Source: Sapientia aquatica (lineage in GTDB: Bacteria; Pseudomonadota; Gammaproteobacteria; Burkholderiales; Burkholderiaceae_D). Taken from it: DNA of 64,000 bases. Below the pieces are notes generated by a model. The model ran no database searches. It was not told the DNA's origin and saw only the letters and a program-made list of their open reading frames with translations. The stretch is from the NCBI RefSeq assembly GCF_004358105.1, contig NZ_SMYL01000002.1, positions 620,001-684,000 of the forward strand, given 5' to 3'. A program made the translations under genes and the position numbers. Shown here in pieces: positions 44,501 through 53,231 of the stretch (its first letter is position 1; each line of letters starts with the position of its first letter).

Positions 44501-46338
44501 GCGTGGGCGATATGTCGGGTGACGTATTTGGTAATGGCTTGCTGTTATCGCGTCAGATTAAATTGATTGCGGCGTTCGACCATCGTCATATCTTTATTGA
44601 CCCAACGCCGGATGTCAAAGCGTCGTTCGCAGAACGTCAACGCATGTTTGCCTTGCCGCGCTCGTCGTGGGACGACTACAACAAGATGTTGATCTCTGCT
44701 GGTGGCGGCGTGTATCCACGCGACGCACGCAGCATTATTTTGTCGCTTGAAGCGCAACGTGCTTTGCATACTGATGCGAAAACGGTCACGCCAGAACAGT
44801 TATTGCATATCATTTTGATGGCGCAAGTTGATCTGTTTTATAACGGTGGTATCGGCACGTACATCAAGGCTTCTACCGAGACCCACGCCCAAGTCAAAGA
44901 TCGCGCCAACGATGCGATTCGCGTCAATGGCAACGAGATGCGCGTCAAGGTTGTGGCCGAAGGCGGTAACTTGGGCGCAACCCAAGCAGGTCGGATTGAG
45001 TTCGCCTTGCACGGCGGTCGTATCTTCACCGATGCGATTGATAACTCGGCTGGTGTGGATTGTTCTGACCACGAAGTCAACGTAAAAATTTGGCTCGATA
45101 GCGAAGTCAACGCCGGCAAGATCAACGAAGCTGAACGCAACGGCATGTTGAACAAAATCACCTTGGATATCGAAGCTTTGGTCTTGCGTGATAACAGCCA
45201 GCAAACACGCTTATTAGTGCGCGAAGAACAAGCGCAGCATGAAGTGCATTTCCAAGACGCGTATGCTGAATTGGTGCGTAGTTTGGAAGCTGAAGGCGTG
45301 TTATCGCGCGAGTTGGAGCAACTGCCATCGGAAGTGGAATTACACCGCCGCAAAGAAGCTGGTCGCGGTTTGACGGCGCCAGAATTAGCGGTGGTGGTTG
45401 CCAACGTTAAAAACCGCTACAAAGGCATTTTGTCGGCCTTGCCATTAACGGGGCACGCCTGGGCCAAAACCATGTTGACCCCGTATTTCCCGAAAGCCTT
45501 GGTCGCCACCCGCAACGGTTTAGATCATCCATTAGCCAATCCAATTTTGGGCACAGTATTGGCCAACGAAGCGGTCAACCGCTGCGGCCCAATCATGCTG
45601 GTGGAGTTGGCCAAGAAATATGGCGTAGGTGAATCCGACGTGATTTTGGCCTGGTCGCAAGCGTGGTCTGCGCTGCATTTAGCGCCGCTGTTCGACATCT
45701 TGGACGAACACGCCTTAACCGAATCGCGCGATGTGTCCAAAGCGATTGATGCACGCGCTCGGGTATTGCAACGTGCCTTGATCGAAGGCGTGTTGTCGGT
45801 ACCTAATTTGGAAGCGTCTGGTAATTTAGTTGAGTTGACTAATTTGTTTAGCCACCCCGGCGCGGTCGCTGCTTTGTTGGGTAAAGCGGTCAGCGAAACT
45901 AAACCTTTCCCACGCGCTTGCCAAACGGTGGAAGCTCTAATTGACATGGCCGATTTCTTGTTCGCTGCGCTGGCAACTCCGCGTCCAGTTGGCTTGGAAT
46001 TGTCCACCTTCTTGCAAATTGGTTTGCAACTGCGTCAGCAATCCGGCATCGCGCAATTGGAGCCAGTGTTAATGCAGTCGGCGGTAACGCCTTTACGCAG
46101 CCATGCGTTAAATGCTTTGCGCCGCGCACAACATCGTTTGCTGGAACAAGTGCTATCGAAGTTGACCGATGCCAAACCAAGCGCCGACCATATCAATGCG
46201 GGTATTGCTGATGTGTTGAAACAGGCTGGCATTGCGCCTAAATCGACTGCCGCTCATGAACTCCCCAGCTTAGAAACAGCGCTGTTGGAAGTTTGGTCAT
46301 TATCGGAAGCCGCATCCATCGGTGCAATCGCGGCATGA
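41596..46338 (+). CDS. gdhB: NAD-specific glutamate dehydrogenase, large (180 kDa) type
   Basis: This 1,580-residue enzyme oxidatively deaminates glutamate to 2-oxoglutarate with NAD. The catalytic block is in the middle: GPVARGGLRWSDRMEDYRTE (about 795-814), then QMVKNAVIVPAGAKGGFV with the active-site lysine. The nucleotide-binding region MVGVGDMSGDVFGNGLLLS follows. The long N-terminal and C-terminal regions are regulatory in relatives (GDH_180 family). In Pseudomonas the same enzyme is induced by arginine through ArgR but is encoded elsewhere. Here it lies between astB and astE, overlapping astE by four bases, so glutamate made by the pathway is handled by the same cluster. Confidence 0.96.
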   Translation: MRQAQELRKQTLTLVQSHNPPSNPSVSALLETWLSSLEEDDLAGILPASLASVLWEGFTHASTWTPAQGCQITTLAYQDGRGGHATALLILNPDMPFLVDSIVMALRSKRVVSRSVLNSVLAVQRDASGNVVHVETAKATKDSNAGLESIVLCLLSEQLHQGELNSLIDHITMSVGDAADVRRDTPTLSAKMVEIADNVESVHAGLASKADGAETAAFLRWANSIGFETFGYVYYAVQNGARELVRDVDSALGVLKSKSHPVYGDCLRSIPGDFETLQAREHTLSVVKADVQSTLYRDQQLDFIGVRNVDAKGTLLGEHCLVGLFTRAATATALNDLPFARVRIAQVLRLAGVRPEGFRAEKFVEILESLPRVEVLEAQPEWLAEVSSAVVALYKQPRAKVFARRDVYGRHLNVLLYMPRELYSSNLSDTLAETLKEVVTAAEVRVETLLSDGPLARLYLIAKAARPNLDLENDIQLPLLGVLEGWHTTFDNLVDATDSADVRVGLRKLCAELPAEYIAETSPVTAFHDLSGILANAGSSRIKVRVETHQPISIRLQSVGKVPSLSNILPAMHNAGVVIEREQTYKVATTADAADIFVTCLSLDDASAEKMARPGVAAVAEQLFESLLNNEAEDGRMNALVIEASMRPMDVQVIRAYASYWRQAGCRFSIRYMADCLKKQASYVRELSDAFLVRFNPELSAEQREVGTNALHAIKEKLAEINHADSEDILRTLAELMLATIRTSYYQKKQVNDTILFKFDTTQLSWLPQPRPFREIFVFSRRFEGVHLRGGPVARGGLRWSDRMEDYRTEVLGLVKAQMVKNAVIVPAGAKGGFVCKMVPKDANGVSTRELVAREGEAVYRLFIAGLLDLTDNRQQGQVHHPLETVCYDGADPYLVVAADKGTATFSDIANGIAVERGFWLGDAFASGGSNGYDHKKLGITAKGAWEAVKRHFYELGHDLNTTPITMVGVGDMSGDVFGNGLLLSRQIKLIAAFDHRHIFIDPTPDVKASFAERQRMFALPRSSWDDYNKMLISAGGGVYPRDARSIILSLEAQRALHTDAKTVTPEQLLHIILMAQVDLFYNGGIGTYIKASTETHAQVKDRANDAIRVNGNEMRVKVVAEGGNLGATQAGRIEFALHGGRIFTDAIDNSAGVDCSDHEVNVKIWLDSEVNAGKINEAERNGMLNKITLDIEALVLRDNSQQTRLLVREEQAQHEVHFQDAYAELVRSLEAEGVLSRELEQLPSEVELHRRKEAGRGLTAPELAVVVANVKNRYKGILSALPLTGHAWAKTMLTPYFPKALVATRNGLDHPLANPILGTVLANEAVNRCGPIMLVELAKKYGVGESDVILAWSQAWSALHLAPLFDILDEHALTESRDVSKAIDARARVLQRALIEGVLSVPNLEASGNLVELTNLFSHPGAVAALLGKAVSETKPFPRACQTVEALIDMADFLFAALATPRPVGLELSTFLQIGLQLRQQSGIAQLEPVLMQSAVTPLRSHALNALRRAQHRLLEQVLSKLTDAKPSADHINAGIADVLKQAGIAPKSTAAHELPSLETALLEVWSLSEAASIGAIAA

Positions 46339-47339
46339 TGCAAACTCAGACTGAGTTCTGTACTGACTTTGCCAAGGGAGATTTTTCTTCCTTGGTAGCG
46401 TCGTTTGAATTAGCTGGCTTCGAGGTGCAGCAGCCTATCGAAGGTGCGCTGCAAGTCTGCGCCAAGAGGACTGATGTCATTATTGGTGAAGAGCGGCTGC
46501 GCTTATTTATCTCTGTTGGTGTGCACGGTGATGAAACCGCACCGATAGAAATGATGGCGCAGTTACTCTATCAATTGGCGCAAACGCCGCAAGCCTTGGC
46601 AGTGGATTTGTTAATCACTATCGGCAATATCGGTGCGATTGCGCAGGCCAAGCGGTTTATTGATGTTGATTTAAATCGTTTGTTCACTCCGCAGCGTCAG
46701 CAGTTTAATGACACCCACGAAGCGGCGCGGGCCGATCAATTGATGCAAGTCTCGCAGCAGTTTTTTGCTGCTCATGCACATAAATGGCATCTGGATTTGC
46801 ACACCGCCATTCGGGCGTCGTTTTATCCCACATTTGCCATTGTTCCGGGCGCACACAATCCTGATTTCATTGCATGGTTAGACCAAGCTGGTATTGATGC
46901 GGCAGTATTAAATCCGCAAGTCTCGGTCACGTTTAGTTCTTATACTTGCCAACATTTGGGCGCGGTCAGTTGTACGGCTGAATTGGGGCGGGTAGGGGAA
47001 TTGGGTAAGAACGATTTAACCCAGTTTGTGCGGACGCAAGCGGCGTTGGATAGCTTGTTGCGGGCTGGATTAGTTCGGACTGCGGCGAAGGCGGAAACTG
47101 CTACGTCGCCATCAATATTAGTTTTCCGAGTGGCACAAGAGATGATTAAACGCAGCGAAGCGTTTCAACTGAGCTTTGATGGCAGCACCCAAAACTTTAC
47201 CCAATTTGCGCCCAATACCGTGATCGCCACCGATGGCGAACATCGCTATGTAGTGGGGCCAGAACCGGAATATGTGCTGTTTCCCAATCAGAATGTGCGG
47301 GTCGGACTGCGGGCTGGTTTGTTGGTGGTGCGGGTTTAG
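46335..47339 (+). CDS. astE: Succinylglutamate desuccinylase
   Basis: AstE hydrolyses N-succinylglutamate to succinate and glutamate, the last AST step. It is a zinc carboxypeptidase-like enzyme with ligands in VGVHGDETAPIEM (His, Glu) and LDLHTAIRAS (His), and the catalytic Glu in CTAELGRVGE. The ATG at 46335 overlaps the TGA of gdhB (ATGA). An upstream frame start would extend into gdhB and is rejected. The length is 334 residues. It closes the AST cluster. Confidence 0.95.
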   Translation: MMQTQTEFCTDFAKGDFSSLVASFELAGFEVQQPIEGALQVCAKRTDVIIGEERLRLFISVGVHGDETAPIEMMAQLLYQLAQTPQALAVDLLITIGNIGAIAQAKRFIDVDLNRLFTPQRQQFNDTHEAARADQLMQVSQQFFAAHAHKWHLDLHTAIRASFYPTFAIVPGAHNPDFIAWLDQAGIDAAVLNPQVSVTFSSYTCQHLGAVSCTAELGRVGELGKNDLTQFVRTQAALDSLLRAGLVRTAAKAETATSPSILVFRVAQEMIKRSEAFQLSFDGSTQNFTQFAPNTVIATDGEHRYVVGPEPEYVLFPNQNVRVGLRAGLLVVRV

Positions 47340-47366
47340 TTTTGTAGCGTGTGCCCAATGAAAAGG

Positions 47367-47388
47367 GCGTCCATGATGGACGCCCAAG
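47367..47388. terminator. Terminator between astE and the OmpW-like gene
   Basis: GGGCGTCC(A) and (T)GGACGCCC form a near-perfect stem with a short loop. On the minus strand TTTTC follows, which fits termination of the leftward OmpW-like gene. For the rightward astE transcript there is no T-tract. Confidence 0.7.
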
Positions 47389-47438
47389 AAGCACTCTTAA
47401 GAAGGATAGCCCTAAGCGAGCTTCGTCGCTTTAAGCAA

Positions 47439-48110
47439 TTAAAAATGGTAATAAGCGCCAATTTGAATGACAGGATAGGTCTTCAAGCGATTCACTTTTG
47501 ATTCCACATTGTTATTTTCAACCGCCAAGTCAGAGCTCAATTGAGCGCAAATTTGTGCTGGCGCGGTGCAGCCTGTGCTAGTGAGTGTCGATGCGGGAGA
47601 ACCTGCTGCAAGCACGCCTAAATCCGAAGTAAATCCCCATCCCGAATTTTTGCCCACAGGATTGCCCCAACCGATACCCAAATAAGGTGCTCCGCTTCTA
47701 AAAGTGATATTGCCATCGATGGTTCCCGCGTTCGCCGCACTGTAGGTGTTGCCGTTGATCGTGTAGGTGCCACTGGTATTAGCGTTAGCAACGGAAGTGA
47801 CTTTGTTGCCGTTATGGACGAAGCCGCCCGTGATGTGAAAACTACCACTACCTGGATACCAATCTAACAATGCGCCTACGCTTTGCAGCTTCAATGTAAA
47901 GTCGTAGTTCACTTCGGAGGTAGAACCACTATAAGTGTAGTTATAGGCATTAAAACCAACGCGCACATTCAGGTCGGGTTGAATCGGTGTACTTAAATGC
48001 AAGCCTGCACCCAAAGTGCCAATGTCTGCGGACAGCCCAACGTCGGCTGCTTGGACGAGTGACGTGCTAAATAGTGAGGCGATAGCCAGTGCAACGAGTG
48101 AAGTTTTCAT
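47439..48110 (-). CDS. OmpW-like outer membrane beta-barrel protein
   Basis: A typical Sec signal peptide (MKTSLVALAIASLFSTSLVQA) is followed by alternating beta-strand patterns and a C-terminal strand ending in aromatic residues (QIGAYYHF), the outer-membrane sorting signal. The 223-residue size and strand pattern fit an 8-strand barrel of the OmpW/OmpA-like type. A threonine/asparagine-rich loop and a disulfide-like pair (TGCTAPAQICAQ) are inserted between strands. The ligand is unknown. Confidence 0.72.
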   Translation of the reverse strand: MKTSLVALAIASLFSTSLVQAADVGLSADIGTLGAGLHLSTPIQPDLNVRVGFNAYNYTYSGSTSEVNYDFTLKLQSVGALLDWYPGSGSFHITGGFVHNGNKVTSVANANTSGTYTINGNTYSAANAGTIDGNITFRSGAPYLGIGWGNPVGKNSGWGFTSDLGVLAAGSPASTLTSTGCTAPAQICAQLSSDLAVENNNVESKVNRLKTYPVIQIGAYYHF

Positions 48111-48298
48111 AATCGACTTTCAAAGTAAATGTGGTGGAAACGGTGCTTGGCTGACGACAACCGTGAAGAAGTTATTGAATCGACACGCGCAACAGAACAA
48201 ATTGCTGCTGACTTACCGAGTCTAGGTAAACCAAATGGGACTTACAATGGAAGCGGGTATGTAACATTAGTAAGCAGAGGCAATTGAGACGGTAAAAA

Positions 48299-48340
48299 GA
48301 AAAAACGCACGGTCAGCGCTAACTGAACCGTGCGTTTTTT
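48299..48340. terminator. Bidirectional terminator between OmpW-like and S9 peptidase genes
   Basis: A 14-bp stem (AAAAAACGCACGGT / ACCGTGCGTTTTTT) encloses a 13-base loop. It lies 44 bases beyond the end of the leftward S9 peptidase gene. A second small palindrome (ACATCGTT / AACGATGT, 48349-48370) lies between it and the gene. Confidence 0.85.
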
Positions 48341-48384
48341 GTAGGGCCACATCGTTGATTAAAACGATGTACCTATCGCTAGCT

Positions 48385-50373
48385 TTATTTTAAATATTGC
48401 GCAAACCAATCCAAGGTGCGTTTTTCCACTTCCGCCAAGGTTGCTGGATTGCGGTAAGCATGTCCTTCACCCGGGAAAATAATTGTGGATGAAGGCACGC
48501 CCATTGCTTTCAACGCATGACCAAATTCCTGTGTTTGTGGCGCAGGGCATTCCACATCGGCGGCACCTACCATGCTCAAGGTTGGTGTTTTTACGTTCTT
48601 GATAAAGTTGATCGGCGACGATTTGGCATAGATTTGTGGATCGTCATAAACCGACGCGCCGAAATAAGGAATCATCCATTCATCAATACCGTTTTCACCG
48701 TAATACGATTGCCAGTTACTTATACCTGCGCCCGCAACGGCTGCCTTAAAGCGATTAGTCTGGGTCACGGTCCACATGGTCATAAAGCCACCGTAGCTAT
48801 GTCCAGTAACACCTAAGCGTTCAGGATCAATCGGTGCGCTGGCGATTGCGGCATCAACACCTGACAAGATATCGCGCAAATCACCGTAACCAAAATCGCG
48901 CACGTTGGCGGCGGTGAATTCTTCACCTTGACCGTAGCTGCCGCGTGGATTCGGCGCGAACACGGCGTAGCCGTTATCCAATAATGAGCGCAACGTTCCC
49001 GCACCAATAAAGCCAGGTCGCACTGCCGCAGCGGGGCCGCCATGGATTAAGGTAATCAACGGAAGCTTGCCGTTTTTGGACGCCGTTTGGAATTTTTTCT
49101 CTGGCAGAATTAACCAGCCTTGCACGTTGAACGCATCGCTCTTCCAATTCAAGCTCGTGACGGTATAAGGCGCAGTCATGTGTGCATTGAGGTTGGTGAA
49201 GTTTTTCCATTTGCCGATTTCACCTAAGGCGATTTCAGGTGCGGTGGTAAATGTTTGGCGCGAGATGGCGGTGACATTTGATTTGCAGGTATCGGTATGA
49301 ATCGTGTGATTTAAACGAATTGATTCCTGACCTTCCCAAATCACTTTGCCAGCATTGGTTTTGCTGCCATCACCAAAATTGACGATTTGCGCTTTGTCGC
49401 CAGCCAATACATTGGCTAACAAATTCCCATCGCAATTCCATTCAAAACCTGTGACCGATGCCGGCAATTTTGGCGTCCCGTTGAGCAGATTGCCGCCTTG
49501 GGTTGGGATGGTATATAAGTCGCCGCCAGTTGAGCCGAAATCGCTCATGATGCCGATGATTAAGCCGACCGTTTTGCCATCACGCGAAACGGTGGGCGAG
49601 GCCAATTGTTGTTGTGGATTGGTCGGCGCGAACAATACATCGGCTTTGGTTGCGTTGAAGCGATACAGTTTGGCGACCCAGTAATTATTGTCACCGTCGC
49701 CTTCCGCGGCAGTGCCAACAAAACCGCTGCCATCGGGAATCCAATCGTATTCATAAACGAACAAATTCGAAGGCGATTGCCATTCTAATTTATCGTTATT
49801 GACGATGGCGATGCGTTGTTCTGGTGGGGCGGCATTGATGTCGCCAGTAATCGGTGCGCCAGCTTCGACGGCGCCTAATTCTTTGTTGGCGTTTTCAGTG
49901 GCTAGTACCGCTAATTTGCCGGAAGGGCTGTAAATCAAATCGCTGATCGTACCGTTAAATGCCAATATTTTTTTTAGATTTTTACCGTCGGCATCTACTT
50001 GGTACAAGGTGCGCGCATGGCTGCCAGGCGAGCGCAAAGCGAAGCTGATTTTTTTCGAGTCTGGCGTCCAAGCTGGTGACTCTGGCCAGCACTGAGCAAC
50101 GCGGCCACAAGGTAATTTCACGGTATTGGTCGTTTTGCCATCGACGCTACGGATAAGTAAATCGCGGATGATCGGCGCTCCACCTGCCGGGGATGTATCG
50201 CCTTCAATCGTGACGAGCTGATGTTTGTCTGGGGACAGTTGCATCCCCATGAAGTAATGCTGCGGTTTAGTTTCAGCTTGTGCGGCACCAAGGTAGAGGG
50301 CCGACAGGGCGATTGCCGCGCCAAGGATGGGGCGCAATATCGATGCAGGGCGGTTTAATTTGACTGTGCTCAT
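48385..50373 (-). CDS. S9 family serine peptidase (prolyl oligopeptidase-like)
   Basis: The 662-residue precursor has a signal peptide ending near AAQAET, so it is periplasmic or secreted. An N-terminal WD/PD40-like beta-propeller (repeats such as SPDKHQLVTIEGD and TPDSKKISFALRS) covers the first 400 residues. The alpha/beta hydrolase domain follows: HGGPAAAVRPGF, the nucleophile in GHSYGGFMTMW, the Asp near MVGAADVECPA and the His in PGEGHAYRN. Such enzymes cleave small peptides or acylated amino acids. Confidence 0.9.
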   Translation of the reverse strand: MSTVKLNRPASILRPILGAAIALSALYLGAAQAETKPQHYFMGMQLSPDKHQLVTIEGDTSPAGGAPIIRDLLIRSVDGKTTNTVKLPCGRVAQCWPESPAWTPDSKKISFALRSPGSHARTLYQVDADGKNLKKILAFNGTISDLIYSPSGKLAVLATENANKELGAVEAGAPITGDINAAPPEQRIAIVNNDKLEWQSPSNLFVYEYDWIPDGSGFVGTAAEGDGDNNYWVAKLYRFNATKADVLFAPTNPQQQLASPTVSRDGKTVGLIIGIMSDFGSTGGDLYTIPTQGGNLLNGTPKLPASVTGFEWNCDGNLLANVLAGDKAQIVNFGDGSKTNAGKVIWEGQESIRLNHTIHTDTCKSNVTAISRQTFTTAPEIALGEIGKWKNFTNLNAHMTAPYTVTSLNWKSDAFNVQGWLILPEKKFQTASKNGKLPLITLIHGGPAAAVRPGFIGAGTLRSLLDNGYAVFAPNPRGSYGQGEEFTAANVRDFGYGDLRDILSGVDAAIASAPIDPERLGVTGHSYGGFMTMWTVTQTNRFKAAVAGAGISNWQSYYGENGIDEWMIPYFGASVYDDPQIYAKSSPINFIKNVKTPTLSMVGAADVECPAPQTQEFGHALKAMGVPSSTIIFPGEGHAYRNPATLAEVEKRTLDWFAQYLK

Positions 50374-50438
50374 ATTAACCTTGCTTTAAAAAGGGTTTAG
50401 GGGAGGCGAGTTGAGAGTTTATTAACTGAGTCGAAACG

Positions 50439-50467
50439 AAAAACGGGCAGCAATCTAATGCTGCCCG
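50439..50467 (-). terminator. Terminator of the copper P-type ATPase gene
   Basis: CGGGCAGCA and TGCTGCCCG form a perfect 9-bp stem with a 6-base loop. On the minus strand five T residues follow. It is about 120 bases downstream of the ATPase stop. Confidence 0.75.
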
Positions 50468-50585
50468 CAACAAATTCTTCAACGCGATTCTGTAGAGCAA
50501 TGCTAACTTAGCTAATACTTATTGGCAACACTATTTAACATTTGATTGCCAGCCGCTCAGGACTAACGGACTTTTAGGAGGTCGA

Positions 50586-53132
50586 TTAAAGCTTGATTCG
50601 CCGCAGGCGCAAGGCGTTGGTGATTACCGTCACCGAACTCAAACTCATTGCCGCTGCAGCAATCATGGGATTGAGCAATAGGCCAAACACAGGGAAAAAC
50701 AGCCCAGCGGCAACTGGAATGCCGGCGAAATTGTAGATAAACGCAAAGAATAAATTCTGGCGAATATTTTTCATCGTGATCAAGCTCAGTTTGCGCGCTT
50801 TTAAAATTCCCTCCAAATCGCCTTTGAGCAAAACAATATCCGCGCTTTGCAGCGCAATATCGCTGCCATTTCCCATTGCAATGCCGACATCAGCTTGAGT
50901 TAGCGCGGGTGCATCGTTAATACCATCGCCGGCCATCGCGACGATGCTCCCCTGTTGCTGCAAGTGTTGTACATGTTGATGTTTATCGGCCGGAAGCAGG
51001 TTGGCATACACCTGAGTGATCTCGCATTGACGGGCGATATTCGTAGCACTTTGTGCAGTGTCGCCGGTGAGTAAGATAATTTCTAGGCCAGCTTGCCTTA
51101 GCTGTTTTAGCACCGAGATTGTGTTCAATTTTAACGCGTCGGCCACATAAAAGATGGCGGCTAAGTTGCCGTCAACGGCTAAATAAATCGCGCTGTCGTT
51201 GGCGTGTTGCGGCAGGGTTGCTGTGGAAAGGCCTGAGCAATGATGCTGCTCCAATAGCTTTTTAGCACCGATTAGCAGCGTATGTCCTTGCGCCACGGCG
51301 CTAATGCCTAAACCTGTCATCGATTGAAAATCACTAACCGTCGGCAGCGTTAGCTTAGCTTCGATGGCGGCCTGATTGATCGCATGCGCTAAGGGATGCT
51401 CGCTCGGTTTTTCGAGCGCAGCAGCAAAACTTAATACCTGTTCGCGTGAAAACTCGCCAATTACTTGGACTTGTTGTACACGCGGCTTACCTTCGGTCAG
51501 TGTCCCAGTTTTATCAATCACTAAGGTTGTGACTTTCGCCATTTGCTCCAAGCTATTGGCATTTTTTACCAAGACGCCAGCAGCGGCAGCACGGCCAACC
51601 GCAACGGTAATCGAAATTGGTGTGGCTAAACCCAGCGCACACGGACAGGCAATCAACAATACCGAAATCGCGCACATGAATGCGAATGGCATACTTGCGC
51701 CAACCAGCGCCCAAATAATCGCGCTCGACACCGCGCACAGCATTACAAAGGGAACAAACCAACCCGCCACTTTATCGGCGAGTTGTTGGATATCAGCGCG
51801 GCTGCGACTGGCCTGATTGACCAAATCAATAATGTTAGCCAGTAATGTATCGCGACCAATTTTTTGGGCTTGCATAATCAAGCTGCCGGTTTGATTGATC
51901 GTTCCAGCTTTGACGAGGCTACCGACGAGCTTTTCCTGCGGCATCGCTTCGCCAGTCAACATCGCCTCGTTAATCCATGACTGACCGCTAGTGACGACAC
52001 CATCTACCGGAATCTGCGCGCCCGGCTTAATGCGCAACAAATCGTTGAGTTTGACCAGATTTAATTCAATTTCCTGTTCGCTACCATCGGCATTTACTTT
52101 GAATGCGGTAGTGGGCGTCAGTGCCAACAGAGCTTGAATCGCGCCCTGGGTTTTGGCTCGGCCTTTTAGCTCTAAAATTTGCCCCAACAACACCAACGTA
52201 ATAATGACCGCTGCCGCTTCAAAATACAGTGGCAACATCCCAGTTTGGAATTGTGTCGGTAATATCTGAGGAAACAATAAGACCAGAACGCTGTAGGCGT
52301 AGGCCGTTGCAACGCCCAATCCGATTAAGCTAAACATGTTGAGATGCCCGGTCTTGAAAGACTGAATCGCGCGTTCAAAAAACGGTTGGGCAATCCAAAT
52401 GACCACTGGACTAGCCAGAGCCAGTTGCAGCCAATCGAAGGCGCTATGGCCCAGCCGCGATGAAAAAAACATGCTGCTCACCATGTCACCCATGGTCAAA
52501 ATCAACAACGGCAACGTGAACACCAAACTCCATTTAAATCGATGCGTAAAGTCGTCTAACTCGGTCGTGTCAATTTCTGTTGTAGCTTCCATCGGATCAA
52601 GCGCCATACCGCAAATAGGGCAAGTGCCGGGTCCCATTTGCTCGATTTCCGGATGCATTGGGCAGCTATATAATTGGTTCTTTTGCGCTACGGTGGGTGG
52701 TTCTGCTGGTTTAGGGTTGAGATAGATGTCTGGATCGGCAGTGAATTTTTTCGCACAGCCGGCGCAGCAAAAATAGTAGGTTTTTTCAGCATGAATGACC
52801 TGATGCCGCGACGTGTCGGACACCGTCATGCCGCAAACGGGGTCGATTAGCTTTGCCGTATCAGAGCTTGAATTGAGCTCAATTGCAGGAGTTTCAGAAG
52901 AGCCAGATTTAATCGCAATGGCGCGGGTTTTGATGTAATTGTTGGGCTGAAGATTAAATTTTTCTTGGCAGGATGGCGAGCAGAAATAATACAGAATGCC
53001 TTGGTAGCGTAGTTGATGTGCGGTGCTTTTATCGACTTGCATTCCACAGACTGGATCAATAATCGATTTTGCTAGTGGTTTGGGTGACGCAGGTGCATGG
53101 GCGGAGCAACAACTGTCGTTAGAATCGGTCAT
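50586..53132 (-). CDS. copA: Copper-type heavy metal P-ATPase with two YHS domains
   Basis: This inner-membrane pump uses ATP to export a soft metal, most likely copper(I). The N-terminus is unusual. It has two YHS domains (26-66 and 97-137, each DPVCGM...YYFC..C) and then a heavy-metal-binding domain (YSCPMHPE...CPICGMALDP, 155-180), instead of the usual HMA CxxC domain. The transport domain carries the CPC motif in IACPCALGLATP, the phosphorylated DKTGTLTEGKPR, the HP motif in SEHPLAHA and GDGINDAPAL. The total of 848 residues is long because of the added domains. A promoter is seen upstream, and a terminator lies 120 bases downstream. Confidence 0.92.
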   Translation of the reverse strand: MTDSNDSCCSAHAPASPKPLAKSIIDPVCGMQVDKSTAHQLRYQGILYYFCSPSCQEKFNLQPNNYIKTRAIAIKSGSSETPAIELNSSSDTAKLIDPVCGMTVSDTSRHQVIHAEKTYYFCCAGCAKKFTADPDIYLNPKPAEPPTVAQKNQLYSCPMHPEIEQMGPGTCPICGMALDPMEATTEIDTTELDDFTHRFKWSLVFTLPLLILTMGDMVSSMFFSSRLGHSAFDWLQLALASPVVIWIAQPFFERAIQSFKTGHLNMFSLIGLGVATAYAYSVLVLLFPQILPTQFQTGMLPLYFEAAAVIITLVLLGQILELKGRAKTQGAIQALLALTPTTAFKVNADGSEQEIELNLVKLNDLLRIKPGAQIPVDGVVTSGQSWINEAMLTGEAMPQEKLVGSLVKAGTINQTGSLIMQAQKIGRDTLLANIIDLVNQASRSRADIQQLADKVAGWFVPFVMLCAVSSAIIWALVGASMPFAFMCAISVLLIACPCALGLATPISITVAVGRAAAAGVLVKNANSLEQMAKVTTLVIDKTGTLTEGKPRVQQVQVIGEFSREQVLSFAAALEKPSEHPLAHAINQAAIEAKLTLPTVSDFQSMTGLGISAVAQGHTLLIGAKKLLEQHHCSGLSTATLPQHANDSAIYLAVDGNLAAIFYVADALKLNTISVLKQLRQAGLEIILLTGDTAQSATNIARQCEITQVYANLLPADKHQHVQHLQQQGSIVAMAGDGINDAPALTQADVGIAMGNGSDIALQSADIVLLKGDLEGILKARKLSLITMKNIRQNLFFAFIYNFAGIPVAAGLFFPVFGLLLNPMIAAAAMSLSSVTVITNALRLRRIKL

Positions 53133-53177
53133 GATTAGATTTTGGTCAGATACAGCGTTGATGAGGTTAACTTCATT

Positions 53178-53205
53178 ATTCTATTCTTGATTGAAGAAGT
53201 CTCAA
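53178..53205 (-). promoter_or_regulatory. Predicted promoter of the copper ATPase gene
   Basis: On the minus strand TTGAGA (53205-53200) and TAGAAT (53183-53178) are separated by 16 bases. The spacing is that of an ordinary sigma-70 promoter, not the 19-20 bases of promoters activated by MerR-family proteins. Confidence 0.45.
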
Positions 53206-53231
53206 ACTTGGTATTCTTTTTTGAAGTACGC

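Noticed and set aside
46293-46334. Upstream extension of astE into gdhB
   Set aside because: The ATG overlapping the gdhB stop gives the expected N-terminus, and the extension would only read gdhB out of frame.
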